A stretch of 64,000 nucleotides of DNA from Phaeobacter sp. QD34_24 (GCF_028890115.1 NZ_JARCJD010000014.1:57353-121352), one strand, 5' to 3'. Shown: positions 10,562 through 19,545, counted from the stretch's first letter. Notes: a model not told the origin generated them from the letters alone. Made by a program: numbers and translations.

Positions 10562-10609
10562 CGTATCATTGCGCCTGCAAACGCAACATGTGGACGGGAA
10601 CAATAACGG

Positions 10610-11995
10610 ATGCTGTTTGATCCAGACTTGGCTGCCATCCGATTTGGCTGTGGTCTGTCGCCGGTGATTGACCCGCCAACGTCGGTCGATGCCATGCTGA
10701 CTGCTCTGAACGGGCCGGATGACATGGCCCGGCTCTATCCGGTGCAGGCGTTTGATGCAGCCCTTGGGGATACCGACACATATCGGGCGTTGCGGGCCAA
10801 ACGCCAGAAACTGCGAAACAAGTCCGGATATGACGCCGCTGACGAGGCCTTTCGCGCGTATCGGCGGCAAAAGCGCATCGACCGGCTGCAGATGTTCTCG
10901 CAGCGTCTGTTGCGCTATGCGCGCAGCTCGGATGGGTTGCGCGAAAGGTTGACCCTGTTCTGGGCAGATCATTTCACCGCAAAGGGCCGGCGCGGGGCCT
11001 TCTTGCACCTGGCCACGCCCTATGCCGAAACCGCGATCCGCGCCAATATCTCGGGGCGGTTCGAAGACATGCTGATCGCGGCAGTGACCAACCCGTTGAT
11101 GCTGCATTATCTGGATCAGAATATCTCGGCAGGTCCCAACAGTCCGGCGGCGCAGCGGCGCGAACGGGTCGGCGGTTTGAACGAGAACCTCGCGCGCGAA
11201 GTGCTAGAGTTGCACACCCTTGGGGTGGACGGTCCCTACAGCCAACAGGACGTGCGTCAGTTGGCAGAGCTTTTTACCGGCCTCAGCTACACTCTGAAAT
11301 CGGGGTTCAGTTTCAAGCGGGGCTTGGCCGAGCCGGGCAGCGAGCAGGTTCTTGGACGGTCCTATGGCGCGCTCAAAGGTGATCTGCAGCCGGTCCTGCA
11401 GGCGCTGCGTGATCTTGCACGCCATCCGGCCACCGCCAGGCACATCGCGCGCAAACTTGCCGTTCACTTCGTCGCGGACCAGCCGGATCCCGATCTGGTT
11501 GCCCATGTGGAGGCCCGGTTTCTCCAGACCGGTGGCTACCTTCCGGATGTCTATGGGGCGCTGCTGGAACATCCCGCAGCCTGGCAGCCAAGCCTGAACA
11601 ACGTGAAGCCCCCCTTTGATTTCATCGGGTCGACCTGCCGGGCCATGGCGGTGACGCCCGAGGCGATCACGCAGCTGACCCCGCGCCAGTTGGCTCGCAT
11701 CTTCTCTGCTCCGATGGCCCTGATGGGACAGAAATGGGAGGATGCCGCAGGGCCGGATGGATGGGCCGAGGAAGACGGCTACTGGATCACCCCGCAAAAC
11801 CTGTCGGCCCGGCTGCGCTGGGCTCTCGCGGCGCCGCAGCGATTGACCTCGGCACTTCCCGATCCGCGCGCCTTCGCCACGGGCGGTCTTGGTCGCTTTG
11901 CCGATGGAAAAGTTCTTTTTGCAGCGGGGGCTGCCGAAACCCAGGCCGAGGCGATCGGCCTTGTGCTATGCGCCCCGGCGTTTCAGCGTCGTTAG
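10610..11995 (+). CDS. DUF1800 family protein
   Basis: A 461-residue protein of the DUF1800 family, whose biochemical role is unknown. Diagnostic features are 'RERLTLFWADHFT' near residues 117-129 and the conserved 'NENLAREVLELHTLGVDG' block near residues 192-209, followed by 'FTGLSYT'. No convincing signal peptide is present at the N-terminus as annotated, although many relatives are exported. It is followed 16 bases later by a DUF1501 gene; this pair is recurrent in bacteria and the two products are thought to act together. ATG 10610 has only a weak purine stretch upstream (GGACGGGAACAATAACGG), so the exact start is not certain. Confidence 0.88.
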   Translation: MLFDPDLAAIRFGCGLSPVIDPPTSVDAMLTALNGPDDMARLYPVQAFDAALGDTDTYRALRAKRQKLRNKSGYDAADEAFRAYRRQKRIDRLQMFSQRLLRYARSSDGLRERLTLFWADHFTAKGRRGAFLHLATPYAETAIRANISGRFEDMLIAAVTNPLMLHYLDQNISAGPNSPAAQRRERVGGLNENLAREVLELHTLGVDGPYSQQDVRQLAELFTGLSYTLKSGFSFKRGLAEPGSEQVLGRSYGALKGDLQPVLQALRDLARHPATARHIARKLAVHFVADQPDPDLVAHVEARFLQTGGYLPDVYGALLEHPAAWQPSLNNVKPPFDFIGSTCRAMAVTPEAITQLTPRQLARIFSAPMALMGQKWEDAAGPDGWAEEDGYWITPQNLSARLRWALAAPQRLTSALPDPRAFATGGLGRFADGKVLFAAGAAETQAEAIGLVLCAPAFQRR

Positions 11996-12011
11996 AGCAG
12001 GAGAGTTGAGC

Positions 12012-13253
12012 ATGGATCCGTCCCGCCGGAGTTTTCTGACCCGCAGCGCTGCGCTGGGCTGCTGTCTTGCCGCCAGCCCGCTGATGACGCCGGTCAGCTT
12101 TGCCTCCGCCCCCTGGGAGGGGCGGCTGGTGGTGATTATCCTGCGTGGCGGCATGGATGCGCTGGATGTGGTGCAACCCTATGGCGATCCCGCATATGCG
12201 GCCCTGCGTCAGAAACTGCGCGGCGGGCCGCAGCATGGCGGGCTGGATCTTGACGGGTTTTATGCCCTGCATCCGGCCCTGGCGCCGCTGATGCCGCTGT
12301 GGCGGGCAGAGGAGCTGGGCTTTGTGCACGCGGTCTCGACACCCTATCGGGACAAGCGGAGCCATTTTGACGGCCAGGATCTCTTGGAGGCGGGCACGCC
12401 TGGGCTGGGAGACCGGCGCGATGGCTGGCTCAACCGTCTGTTGCAGGTGCAGCCCGGCGTCGAGGCCCGCACGGCCTTTGCCATCGGGCAGGGAGAGTTG
12501 AAGCTGTTGCAGGGGGCCGCGCCGGTTGCCGATTGGTCGCCGGATGCCTCCCTGCTGATCAGCGCCCAGGCCGAGCGTCTGGCCGGGTTGTTGATGGAGG
12601 ACGATCCGCTGTTCCACGCGGCCCTGTCAGAGGCGCTGGACCTGTCCCGCGCAACGGTTGCGTTGCCTTCGGACGATTTGGGGACCTTGGATGCCCCTCA
12701 GATGGAGGTGATGGCGGGCATGCCCGCAGCGGCACCGGGGCAGGCTGATGTGAGAAAGGCCCATGTGAAAATCGCCGCCTATGCCGCCGAGCAACTGCGC
12801 GCCGACACCCGGATCGCCGCCTTTTCGATCAATGGCTGGGACACCCACAACCGGCAGGCGGCCACCCTGAACTCTGCCTTGGGACGGCTGTCCGATACTC
12901 TGCTGGAACTGAAGGCCGGGGTGGGGGCACAGGTCTGGGCAAAGACCGCGGTCATTGCCATGACGGAATTTGGTCGCACGGCGCGCGAGAACGGGACGGG
13001 CGGAACCGATCACGGAACCGGCGGCGCAATGGTGATGGCAGGTGGTGCGATCCGTGGCGGCAAGGTCTATGGCCGCTGGCCTGGGCTGGCAGAGGCAGAT
13101 CTCTATGACCGGCGCGATCTGATGCCCACGGGCGATGTGCGCGCGGCGGCGGCCTGGATGCTGCGGGGGCTCACGGGCGTCAATCAGCCGGAGCTGGAAC
13201 GGGTGATCTTCCCGGGGCTGGAGATGGGCGCAAACCCTGGCTTTCTGCGGTAG
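12012..13253 (+). CDS. DUF1501 family protein with Tat signal
   Basis: A 413-residue protein of the DUF1501 family, related to sulfatase/alkaline-phosphatase-like folds. The N-terminus 'DPSRRSFLTRSAALG' is a twin-arginine signal, so the folded protein is expected to be exported to the periplasm by Tat. The conserved blocks 'WDTHNRQA' (about residues 276-283), 'MTEFGRTARENGTGGTDHG' (about 317-335) and 'GRWPGL' are present. AGGAG lies about nine bases before ATG 12012; longer in-frame extensions would overlap the DUF1800 gene and bury the Tat signal. It is the second gene of a DUF1800-DUF1501 operon. Substrate unknown. Confidence 0.9.
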   Translation: MDPSRRSFLTRSAALGCCLAASPLMTPVSFASAPWEGRLVVIILRGGMDALDVVQPYGDPAYAALRQKLRGGPQHGGLDLDGFYALHPALAPLMPLWRAEELGFVHAVSTPYRDKRSHFDGQDLLEAGTPGLGDRRDGWLNRLLQVQPGVEARTAFAIGQGELKLLQGAAPVADWSPDASLLISAQAERLAGLLMEDDPLFHAALSEALDLSRATVALPSDDLGTLDAPQMEVMAGMPAAAPGQADVRKAHVKIAAYAAEQLRADTRIAAFSINGWDTHNRQAATLNSALGRLSDTLLELKAGVGAQVWAKTAVIAMTEFGRTARENGTGGTDHGTGGAMVMAGGAIRGGKVYGRWPGLAEADLYDRRDLMPTGDVRAAAAWMLRGLTGVNQPELERVIFPGLEMGANPGFLR

Positions 13254-13267
13254 GCACCCGGTTTGAC

Positions 13268-13408
13268 CTAGCGGTCACTCCGGTAGAACACAATCGCCTC
13301 ATGGGTGCTGCGCTCGCGGTTCTGGCGGATTTCCCGTGCGGCCTGGCGGGCCTGGAGATAGAGAACGATGGCCAGGGTGGCCAGGGCGATCAGAATGACT
13401 TCGAGCAT
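13268..13408 (-). CDS. Small single-pass membrane protein (46 aa)
   Basis: This frame begins with ATG at 13408, one base after the TGA of the response regulator gene (TGACATG), suggesting translational coupling. It encodes one hydrophobic helix at residues 3-18 followed by a basic cytoplasmic-type tail rich in Arg ('QARQAAREIRQNRER'). I do not recognise a family. A longer frame from 13456 exists but would overlap the upstream gene and lacks a ribosome-binding site. The tight coupling makes it likely to be a real gene, possibly membrane-linked to the regulator. Confidence 0.55.
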   Translation of the reverse strand: MLEVILIALATLAIVLYLQARQAAREIRQNRERSTHEAIVFYRSDR

Positions 13409-13409
13409 G

Positions 13410-14129
13410 TCAGATGGCGATCTTCCGTTCCAGGCGCTCCTGCACCATTCCGGCAAGCACGGCGGTTTCTGCCCCGACGGGCAGCCCGTTCAGGCGGGAT
13501 TTGGCAAGATTGGCCGCGGCCGTGGCCAGCGGGCCATCGCCGGCGCTGCGGGCAACGCCGCTGACGAACTGGGCCAGGTAATCCAGGGTCTTGCCCTCGT
13601 GATCCTCGTTCAGCACATCCGCCGCATGGGCCATGTCATCGCGGAAGGCCAGAAGATCCGGTTCGATCGTTTCATCTGACAGGTCCTGCAGGCCCGCAGG
13701 CTGGCGCTCAGCGGGCAGGCGCGACAGGATGGCGTGCTGGAAGGCCGCCAAAGAGGTGATCGGCTTGGCCAGGAAGCCATCGGCCCCGGCTTCGAGCGCG
13801 GCTTCCGCGTTGTTCTCATCGCCTGAAATCGCAAGGATGACCGAAACGCGCGGGGTGACGCGGCTGATTTCGGAAATGAGTTCGGTGCCGGAACCATCGG
13901 GAAGGCCGACATCGGCGATCACCACCGAGGGGCGGTATTCCTTCAGGTGCCGCCGTGCCGATTTGAGGCAATCCGCGCGGCGGATGCGGGCACCGCTGCG
14001 CAGGCACAACAGGCGCAGCGCTTCGCATGCAAAGCGGCTGTCCTCGACCACCAGGATGGTCAGGCCAAGAAGCGGGCGCCGTTTCGTCGGCAAACGGTGG
14101 GCGGCAGCAAACAGTTCCGAATCGTCCAT
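13410..14129 (-). CDS. Response regulator with receiver domain and uncharacterised C-terminus
   Basis: A 239-residue protein. Residues 23-137 form a CheY-like receiver: acidic pocket E29/D30, phospho-acceptor D73 in 'IADVGLPDGSG', Ser102 in 'AISGDE' and Lys122 in 'LAKPITS'. The C-terminal 100 residues are helical and carry no DNA-binding, GGDEF or EAL motif that I can see; they might be an Hpt-like or protein-interaction domain, but the usual phospho-accepting His motif is not evident. No histidine kinase is adjacent. A CtrA-like box lies 47 bases upstream, so it may belong to the CtrA regulon. Confidence 0.85.
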   Translation of the reverse strand: MDDSELFAAAHRLPTKRRPLLGLTILVVEDSRFACEALRLLCLRSGARIRRADCLKSARRHLKEYRPSVVIADVGLPDGSGTELISEISRVTPRVSVILAISGDENNAEAALEAGADGFLAKPITSLAAFQHAILSRLPAERQPAGLQDLSDETIEPDLLAFRDDMAHAADVLNEDHEGKTLDYLAQFVSGVARSAGDGPLATAAANLAKSRLNGLPVGAETAVLAGMVQERLERKIAI

Positions 14130-14175
14130 TACTCATACTCCTTGCGGGATACGAGCTGACGCTATGGATTTGAGG

Positions 14176-14190
14176 CTAATTACAAGTTAA
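14176..14190 (-). promoter_or_regulatory. CtrA-like box upstream of the response regulator
   Basis: Read on the minus strand the sequence is TTAA-CTTGTAA-TTAG, which matches the CtrA consensus TTAA-N7-TTAA with one mismatch. It lies 47 bases before the start codon. Inferred only from consensus. Confidence 0.35.
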
Positions 14191-14353
14191 CGCCCGAGCA
14201 TAGATCCGGCACAGATCCGGCGCGCGCCGTTGCGGGCAGGTCGTTGCGTCAGGATTGGGTCAATCGCAGGAGCCGTGCGCAATGGCGCACTTGCCCCGCC
14301 CCGGCCTCTGGCCTTAAGGAGGGGAAACAGGATGTCAGAGGAGAAGACCAGCC

Positions 14354-14758
<405 letters not shown>

Positions 14759-14812
14759 TCCTATCTGTTGCCAGCGCCAGGATCGGCGCGGGCCATTGGG
14801 AGTGAAGGTGCC

Positions 14813-15088
14813 ATGGGAATTACATCCGGTCTGGTTCTCTATGCGGTGATCTGGTTCATGACCTTTCTGATCGTGATCCCGATCCGGGTAGAGACCCAAG
14901 GCGACAGGGGAGAGATTGTCCCCGGCACCCATGCGGGGGCGCCTGAAAACCACTATCTGAAGCAGAAGGCCTGGATCACCACCCTGGCCGCCTGCGTGAT
15001 CTGGGCAATCGTGGCCGGGATCATCCTTTCTGGTGCAATCAGCGTCAATGATTTCGACTGGTTCGACCGGTTGCCCGATCCCAGCTGA
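14813..15088 (+). CDS. DUF1467 family membrane protein
   Basis: A 91-residue protein with two transmembrane helices (about residues 3-23 and 54-76) joined by a hydrophilic loop containing 'PIRVETQGDRGEIVPGTHAG', which is the typical DUF1467 signature. Function unknown. ATG 14813 gives the standard 'MGITSGLVLYAVIWF' N-terminus; the upstream ATG at 14768 would add a non-conserved leader. It lies 54 bases after mce and is probably co-transcribed with it. Confidence 0.88.
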   Translation: MGITSGLVLYAVIWFMTFLIVIPIRVETQGDRGEIVPGTHAGAPENHYLKQKAWITTLAACVIWAIVAGIILSGAISVNDFDWFDRLPDPS

Positions 15089-15157
15089 TATTTGGACCGG
15101 CTGATATCTGGAAATGGGTGCAGGCAGTGGGGGAAAGCAGGCAGTGGGGCAAGGCGT

Positions 15158-15240
15158 GCTCCCGCCCGTCGTTCGCCTTTCTAAAAAAGACGTCCTCCCC
15201 TTGGGCCCGGCGCCGCGCAGAGCGCGGCGCCGGGCCCAAG
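15158..15240. repeat. Dispersed palindromic intergenic repeat, copy 1
   Basis: Two blocks are visible: GCTCCCGCCCGTC at 15158-15170 and a perfect 19-bp hairpin with arms 15200-15218 and 15222-15240 around the loop AGA. The hairpin begins CTTGGGCCCGGCGCCG. A related arrangement occurs at 31531-31614 and a degenerate one at 19881-19958. The hairpin could also end transcription, but no T run follows in either direction. Confidence 0.6.
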
Positions 15241-15298
15241 GCCGCCAAGGCGTGACAGCCGAAGGCTGTGCGCCTGCGGGCGCGGGAGATCTGCGCCT

Positions 15299-15991
15299 TT
15301 AGCCGCGGCCTTTCAGGGCGTGGAAGATATGCGTGAAGGTTGCCGCGCCCAGGATGGGGATCACCAGGTTTACCAGCGGTACGGTCAGCGGCATGGCCAT
15401 CAATGTCCCGGCCAGCCAGATCGTTCCCAAATGCTGGCGCCGCATCCGGCGTGCCTCCGGCATTCCGACGCGCCGCGCTGCGACCAGGGTGAAATACTCG
15501 CGTCCCAGGAAAAACCCATTGAGCGCCCAGAAGATGAACACCGCGATCGGCGTGAACAGGAAATAGAGCGCGAGGGCCAGCAGGTTGGCCAGGATCAGTA
15601 CGCCCAGGAAATTGACCGTATCCCGAAGCCCCTCCCAGATCGTCGGGTCATTCGCCGGGGGCAGCGTCGGGAAATGCCGGTCCTCGACCGCCTGCGCGAC
15701 CTCGTCCAGGAACATCGAGGTGATCGCCGAGGCCACCGGTACCATCAGGAAGATCGACAAGACCAGCATCAGGAAGACCGAGCCGATGGACAGGATATCG
15801 TCCAGCCAGGTCACTTCACCGAGCACCGGCAGGGTGACTTCCGGGCCGACAAGCCACTGGATGGCAAAGAAGAACAGGATATAGGCCGCAACCAGCAGGG
15901 CCAGCGTCAGCCCGATGCCGAGAAACAGGACCCGGCGGAACCTGGGATCCCCGGTCTGGGCCAGGGTCTTGAAGAATGCGTCGAAAATCAT
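15299..15991 (-). CDS. EI24-domain (CysZ-like) membrane protein
   Basis: A 230-residue integral membrane protein of the EI24/CysZ group. Hydrophobic segments lie at about residues 22-47, 66-92, 128-165 and 192-222. Conserved sub-motifs include 'FLDEVAQAVEDRHFP' after the second segment and 'FFLGREYF' before 'RRVGMPEARRMRR'. CysZ proteins move sulfate into the cytoplasm for cysteine synthesis; here no cys genes are near, so a role in sulfate transport is only inferred. It overlaps the upstream nitroreductase by four bases (ATGA), so both are on one transcript. Confidence 0.85.
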   Translation of the reverse strand: MIFDAFFKTLAQTGDPRFRRVLFLGIGLTLALLVAAYILFFFAIQWLVGPEVTLPVLGEVTWLDDILSIGSVFLMLVLSIFLMVPVASAITSMFLDEVAQAVEDRHFPTLPPANDPTIWEGLRDTVNFLGVLILANLLALALYFLFTPIAVFIFWALNGFFLGREYFTLVAARRVGMPEARRMRRQHLGTIWLAGTLMAMPLTVPLVNLVIPILGAATFTHIFHALKGRG

Positions 15992-16566
15992 GTGCTGATC
16001 CAGCTTGTGATGCGATCCAGATCCGGGCGCGGGCGTTCGGGGGGCGTAGCGCCTTCGGTGGCAATGTGGATCAACCCGGCGATGCGCTCGTTTGGTGCAA
16101 GATCAAAAGCCTCTTCGCAGAATTGACGCTCGTGGCTGACCCAGCCAGAGAGCCAGTTCGCGCCCCAGCCAGCGGCCAGGGCCGCATTCAGCAGCGCAAG
16201 GCAGACCGCACCGGCAGAATAGGTCTGCTCGATCGCTGGGATCTTGGGGCTTTCGGTCTGCACTTCGATCACGGCCACGGCCAGTTGGCCCAGTTCGAAC
16301 TGGCTGCGCCCCTTGGCGATATCCTCAGGCGATTTGCCAAGGCGCTCACCGGCCTGTGTGGTGAGATCGGCAAGGCGCGCCATGGCGCGCTGTTCGATGA
16401 CGATGAACCGCCAGGGTTCAAGCTTGCCATGGTCGGGCGTGCGCGCGGCAGCGGTCAGCAGCGTCATCAGCTCATCGCGGCCTGGCACCGGGGCGATCAG
16501 CGTCTTTGCGGGCCGCGAACGGCGGGTCAGCAGGAAGTCCAGAGCGGCGTCATTGCGATCGGGCAT
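15988..16566 (-). CDS. Nitroreductase family protein (YdjA-like)
   Basis: A 192-residue flavin-dependent oxidoreductase of the nitroreductase superfamily. The N-terminal block 'LLTRRSRPAKTL' and 'AARTPDHGKLEPWRF' match the small YdjA-type subgroup that binds FMN as a homodimer. 'TYSAGAVCLALLNAALAAGWG' is the usual dimer-interface helix. The physiological substrate is unknown. I use ATG 16566, preceded by AAAAAGG; an ATG 45 bases upstream would add residues not typical of the family. The stop overlaps the start of the EI24 gene. Confidence 0.88.
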   Translation of the reverse strand: MPDRNDAALDFLLTRRSRPAKTLIAPVPGRDELMTLLTAAARTPDHGKLEPWRFIVIEQRAMARLADLTTQAGERLGKSPEDIAKGRSQFELGQLAVAVIEVQTESPKIPAIEQTYSAGAVCLALLNAALAAGWGANWLSGWVSHERQFCEEAFDLAPNERIAGLIHIATEGATPPERPRPDLDRITSWIST

Positions 16567-16938
16567 ATGTGAAACCTTTTTACATTGGTGCTGTATATGT
16601 TGGCTGGCCAAGCTATTTCAAGAGGTTCGGAGCTGGGCGGCGGTAGAATACGGCACGCAGGCGCCGCGGTGCGCTGCAAGAACGCGTCCTGTGGCAGCCG
16701 TCGTGGCCCGTGTCCTTGGCCTGTGTGCATGGCTCCTGTTCGGGGCGAGATTAGTCGGCTTTGGACCAGGTGACAAAGCGGTTTTGGACCAGGCCACCCC
16801 GTCACCAGCGCCGCTGTGGCACATCCCCGAACTGGCACAGGGGTTGGCCCGGGATGTGATCCGGTCTTAGCGCCTTCGGTGAGGCTGGGCCTGTCAACTC
16901 CAGAAAGCCGGTGGCACCGGAGGTCTGCATATGGGTGG
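16567..16938. other. Intergenic stretch with no gene seen
   Basis: About 370 bases contain only short overlapping frames on both strands without start signals or recognisable products. A short imperfect direct repeat (TTTGGACCAGG) occurs twice near 16760-16795. I see no RNA gene. Confidence 0.4.
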
Positions 16939-17403
16939 TTATTCCCAGGTCAGCCTTTGCCCACTCAGGCAGGCATGGAGAGCGCCCGGCGGAACAAGAT
17001 CCAGCTCCTGAAAGAACGACAGATAATCCATGTGCCCGATGTATTCTGCGATCCTGTCGCCCTGGAACCGGACCAGCAGGCAATCAAACCCCTCGATGGC
17101 CTTGCCCGTGATCAAGCATTCCGACCGGATGTGAAGCCGCAGGGTCAGCCAGTCTCCCTGTTCGACCTTATGCGTCACCTCAAAGGTGCTTGGGCCGACA
17201 AGTCCTTTCACGACAGAAGAGAATTCGGCCCATTCCTGCATCGGGACCGTGACACCGCCGGTCACCGGGCCACAAAAGCTGGCCTCTGGCGCGATGTAGT
17301 CTTCCATCTGGAGGCGCTGCTCGCCGTCAAAGGCGGCCCGCAGGAATTGGAGCAGGTGTGTTTCCTTGTCGAAGGTACTGGAAACCGTGTGCAACTTAGT
17401 CAT
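16939..17403 (-). CDS. NTF2-like/SnoaL-like protein
   Basis: A 154-residue protein whose length and pattern suggest an NTF2-like cone fold: N-terminal helices with 'FLRAAFDGE', central strands, and 'YIGHMDYLSFFQEL' near the end, which resembles SnoaL-type proteins. No catalytic residues can be assigned. I chose ATG 17403 because the earlier in-frame sequence (to 17526) reads like non-coding leader and lacks a ribosome-binding site, but the site before 17403 is also weak. No operon partner is evident. Confidence 0.55.
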   Translation of the reverse strand: MTKLHTVSSTFDKETHLLQFLRAAFDGEQRLQMEDYIAPEASFCGPVTGGVTVPMQEWAEFSSVVKGLVGPSTFEVTHKVEQGDWLTLRLHIRSECLITGKAIEGFDCLLVRFQGDRIAEYIGHMDYLSFFQELDLVPPGALHACLSGQRLTWE

Positions 17404-17595
17404 GTGGAACACCAAAATCGATAAACTGTTTGTATTGTGAACAGGTTGGCTGTCTCTGTACAGGGACTTCTTCATCCCGAGACGCAAGTGAAAATCGGAA
17501 AAACCCTGGCAGGGCAAAGGGTGCAATGCCGTGGCGGAGCCTTCTGCCCGGTTCGTAGATCAGGGCAGAAGGAGGCAGATGCATGTGTCGGATGT

Positions 17596-17847
17596 CTATG
17601 CCGGTCCGGCCTTCTCTTCCGGGACCAGGCGGTAAACCCCTTCCGGCAGGTCCAAGGCGGCGGCCAGATCCCGCAACTGGTTGTAGGAAAGGGTAATTTT
17701 CTCAACGCGATCGGTCCGGGCGTCGTATTGTTCGACGGTGACGCATTCGGCAAAGGCGTTGATGGTGACATCCTCGGTCAGAGGGGCGTCGCCCTCGTCC
17801 ACCAGGGTCACGATGGTTGAGTCGAATTCATGCTCGATCGTAAACAT
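17596..17847 (-). CDS. Conserved-looking hypothetical protein (83 aa)
   Basis: I do not recognise a named family. The protein is acidic and mostly beta-strand in pattern: 'MFTIEHEFDSTIVTLVDEG', 'VTVEQYDARTDRVEKITLS', then a helix 'YNQLRDLAAALDLPEGVYRL'. The codon pattern and compact size argue for a real gene. A possible upstream start exists at 17877; the chosen ATG gives a strand-first N-terminus. It diverges from the M48 lipoprotein. Confidence 0.55.
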   Translation of the reverse strand: MFTIEHEFDSTIVTLVDEGDAPLTEDVTINAFAECVTVEQYDARTDRVEKITLSYNQLRDLAAALDLPEGVYRLVPEEKAGPA

Positions 17848-18031
17848 GCTCGGATGTTGCCACTGCGGCAGGCGCATTGGCAAGCGTTTGCATGGGCAGG
17901 GGAAATATGATGCTGTCATGGGGCATAGGGGCGAGGGGCACACTGGAAATGCAGGCCCGCAGCCTTTAGATCCATGCCGTGCGCTACGTGGCGCGCAATG
18001 TCACGATGACGAAAGAACGAAGGATAGGCCG

Positions 18032-18748
18032 ATGCGCCGCGTTTTGATTGCTTGCGCCCTTGTGGCACTCAGCGCCTGTGCGGTGCAGGTACCGCCCTCG
18101 AGCGAGGATCGCCCTGTCCCGCCCGGTGGCGTGACTGAGTACCGGCCTGGCGGAGTGGACATGGCCAGCTTCAGGGCCGTGGTCGCGCGGGTGGAACCGG
18201 TTGCAGAGCGGATTTGCCGGACGGAAACCCAAGGGATGAACTGCGATTTTGCAATCGGTATCGATCCCAACCCGAAGGCCGCTCCCAATGCCTATCAGAG
18301 CCTGGCCCGTTCGGGGCGGCCGGTGATCACCTTTACCCAATCCATGCTGGGGCAGCTCGGCAATGCGGATGAGCTGGCATTTGTCATGGCCCATGAGACG
18401 GCCCACCATATCGAGGGCCACCTGGCACGCCAGCAACAGAACGCTGCGGCGGGATCGGTGCTGCTGGCCGGTCTGGCAACGCTCGCGGGGGGCACTGCGG
18501 CGGATGTGTCCAATGCGCAGGACCTGGGCGCCATCGTCGGCGCGCGCAGCTACTCCAAGGCGTTCGAACTGGAGGCGGACCGGCTGGGGACGATCATCAC
18601 CCACAAGTCGGGCTATCGGCCCAGCGTCGGGGTGCAGTTCTTCTCCCGCTTGCCGGATCCGGGCGACATGTTTCTTGGCAGCCATCCGGCCAATCCAGAC
18701 CGGGTCCGGGTGGTGCAGGATACCATCAGTCGGTACGGGCTGAACTGA
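18032..18748 (+). CDS. M48 family metallopeptidase lipoprotein
   Basis: A 238-residue predicted lipoprotein. The N-terminus has a signal peptide with lipobox LSAC and lipidated Cys16. The zinc motif HETAH lies at residues 121-125 (H121, E122, H125) and a downstream 'ELEADRLG' supplies the third ligand E181. These are the features of an M48 (Oma1/BepA-like) periplasmic membrane-bound zinc protease that acts in envelope protein quality control. The C-terminal TPR repeats of BepA are absent. AGGATA lies about eight bases before ATG 18032. The stop is two bases before the YigZ-like start, so the two are probably co-translated. Confidence 0.92.
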   Translation: MRRVLIACALVALSACAVQVPPSSEDRPVPPGGVTEYRPGGVDMASFRAVVARVEPVAERICRTETQGMNCDFAIGIDPNPKAAPNAYQSLARSGRPVITFTQSMLGQLGNADELAFVMAHETAHHIEGHLARQQQNAAAGSVLLAGLATLAGGTAADVSNAQDLGAIVGARSYSKAFELEADRLGTIITHKSGYRPSVGVQFFSRLPDPGDMFLGSHPANPDRVRVVQDTISRYGLN

Positions 18749-18750
18749 CC

Positions 18751-19140
18751 ATGGGGCATGCAGACAGCGACAGGGTACCCGCGCTGAGCAGGCTGGGCGT
18801 GGTGCTGACAGACCGCGGGTCGCGCTATGCGGTCAGCGGTGCCGCTGTCACATCGCGGGCCGAGGTGGACCGGGTGCTGGCAGAGTTGAAGACGGACCGC
18901 GCCTATGCCAAGGCCACTCATAACACCTGGGCGGCGATCCTGCCGACGGGGGGCTTGAAGGCCGATGATGGCGAAAGCGGTGCCGGCATGGTGATCCTGC
19001 GGATGATGGAGCGCCAAGGGGTGAGCGACCATGTGATCATCGTGACCCGCTGGTACGGCGGCAAGAAGCTGGGCGGAGACCGGTTTCGCCGGGTGCAGGA
19101 TGCGGTGCGTGCCTATCTGGACGCCCAACCGCCCGCTTGA
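18751..19140 (+). CDS. YigZ/IMPACT N-terminal domain protein (short form)
   Basis: A 129-residue protein equal to the UPF0029 (IMPACT/YigZ N-terminal) domain alone. The typical block 'KATHNTWAAIL' (residues 54-64) is followed by 'DDGESGAGMVILRMME' and 'VTRWYGGKKLGGDRF'. Full-length YigZ proteins have an extra C-terminal domain of about 70 residues that is missing here. The role of the family is not well settled; IMPACT relatives act on translation control. The gene starts two bases after the M48 lipoprotein. Confidence 0.85.
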   Translation: MGHADSDRVPALSRLGVVLTDRGSRYAVSGAAVTSRAEVDRVLAELKTDRAYAKATHNTWAAILPTGGLKADDGESGAGMVILRMMERQGVSDHVIIVTRWYGGKKLGGDRFRRVQDAVRAYLDAQPPA

Positions 19141-19208
19141 CCTGCATCAATGTCTCCTCGCGGCCCCGTGCTACCCTTGCGCCTGAAACGGATCCTGGAG
19201 AACGCGCT

Positions 19209-19493
19209 ATGGACGAACGGGAGGCGGCGCCGCACCGCGCATTGAAAACCCATGCGGCCCTCTTTGATGACATGGGGCAGGCGGTTGGATTGGACCTGCA
19301 GGAAGAGGCCATTGCCGGGCGGCTGAATTTCGATGAGATCGCCGAGGCGGTCTTGCGCTGTACCCGCTGCGCTCATCCAGAAACCTGTCAGGATTGGCTG
19401 CGCTCCGCGCAGCCGGGCGTCGTGGCGGGCGATACTCCGGATTATTGCCGCAACCGGGATCTGCTGGGGTTCCTGCGCGAGCCGTCTCAATGA
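19209..19493 (+). CDS. DUF6455-like small cysteine protein, first copy
   Basis: A 94-residue protein. Residues 50-65 carry Cys in the pattern CxxCxxxxxCxxWL ('CTRCAHPETCQDWL'), and a fourth Cys follows in 'DYCRNRD'. This is the pattern I associate with the DUF6455 family of Rhodobacterales. The cysteines could bind a metal, but no function is known. ATG 19209 has a GGAG nine bases upstream. A paralogue follows 52 bases later. Confidence 0.6.
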   Translation: MDEREAAPHRALKTHAALFDDMGQAVGLDLQEEAIAGRLNFDEIAEAVLRCTRCAHPETCQDWLRSAQPGVVAGDTPDYCRNRDLLGFLREPSQ

Positions 19494-19545
19494 GGGCGGT
19501 GCGGGAGACGGGCGGCCGTTTGAGCAAGGATTGGGAGGTTTGATC

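Noticed and set aside
16567..16938. Several short frames of about 60-100 codons
   Set aside because: They lack start signals, overlap each other on both strands and have no recognisable product.
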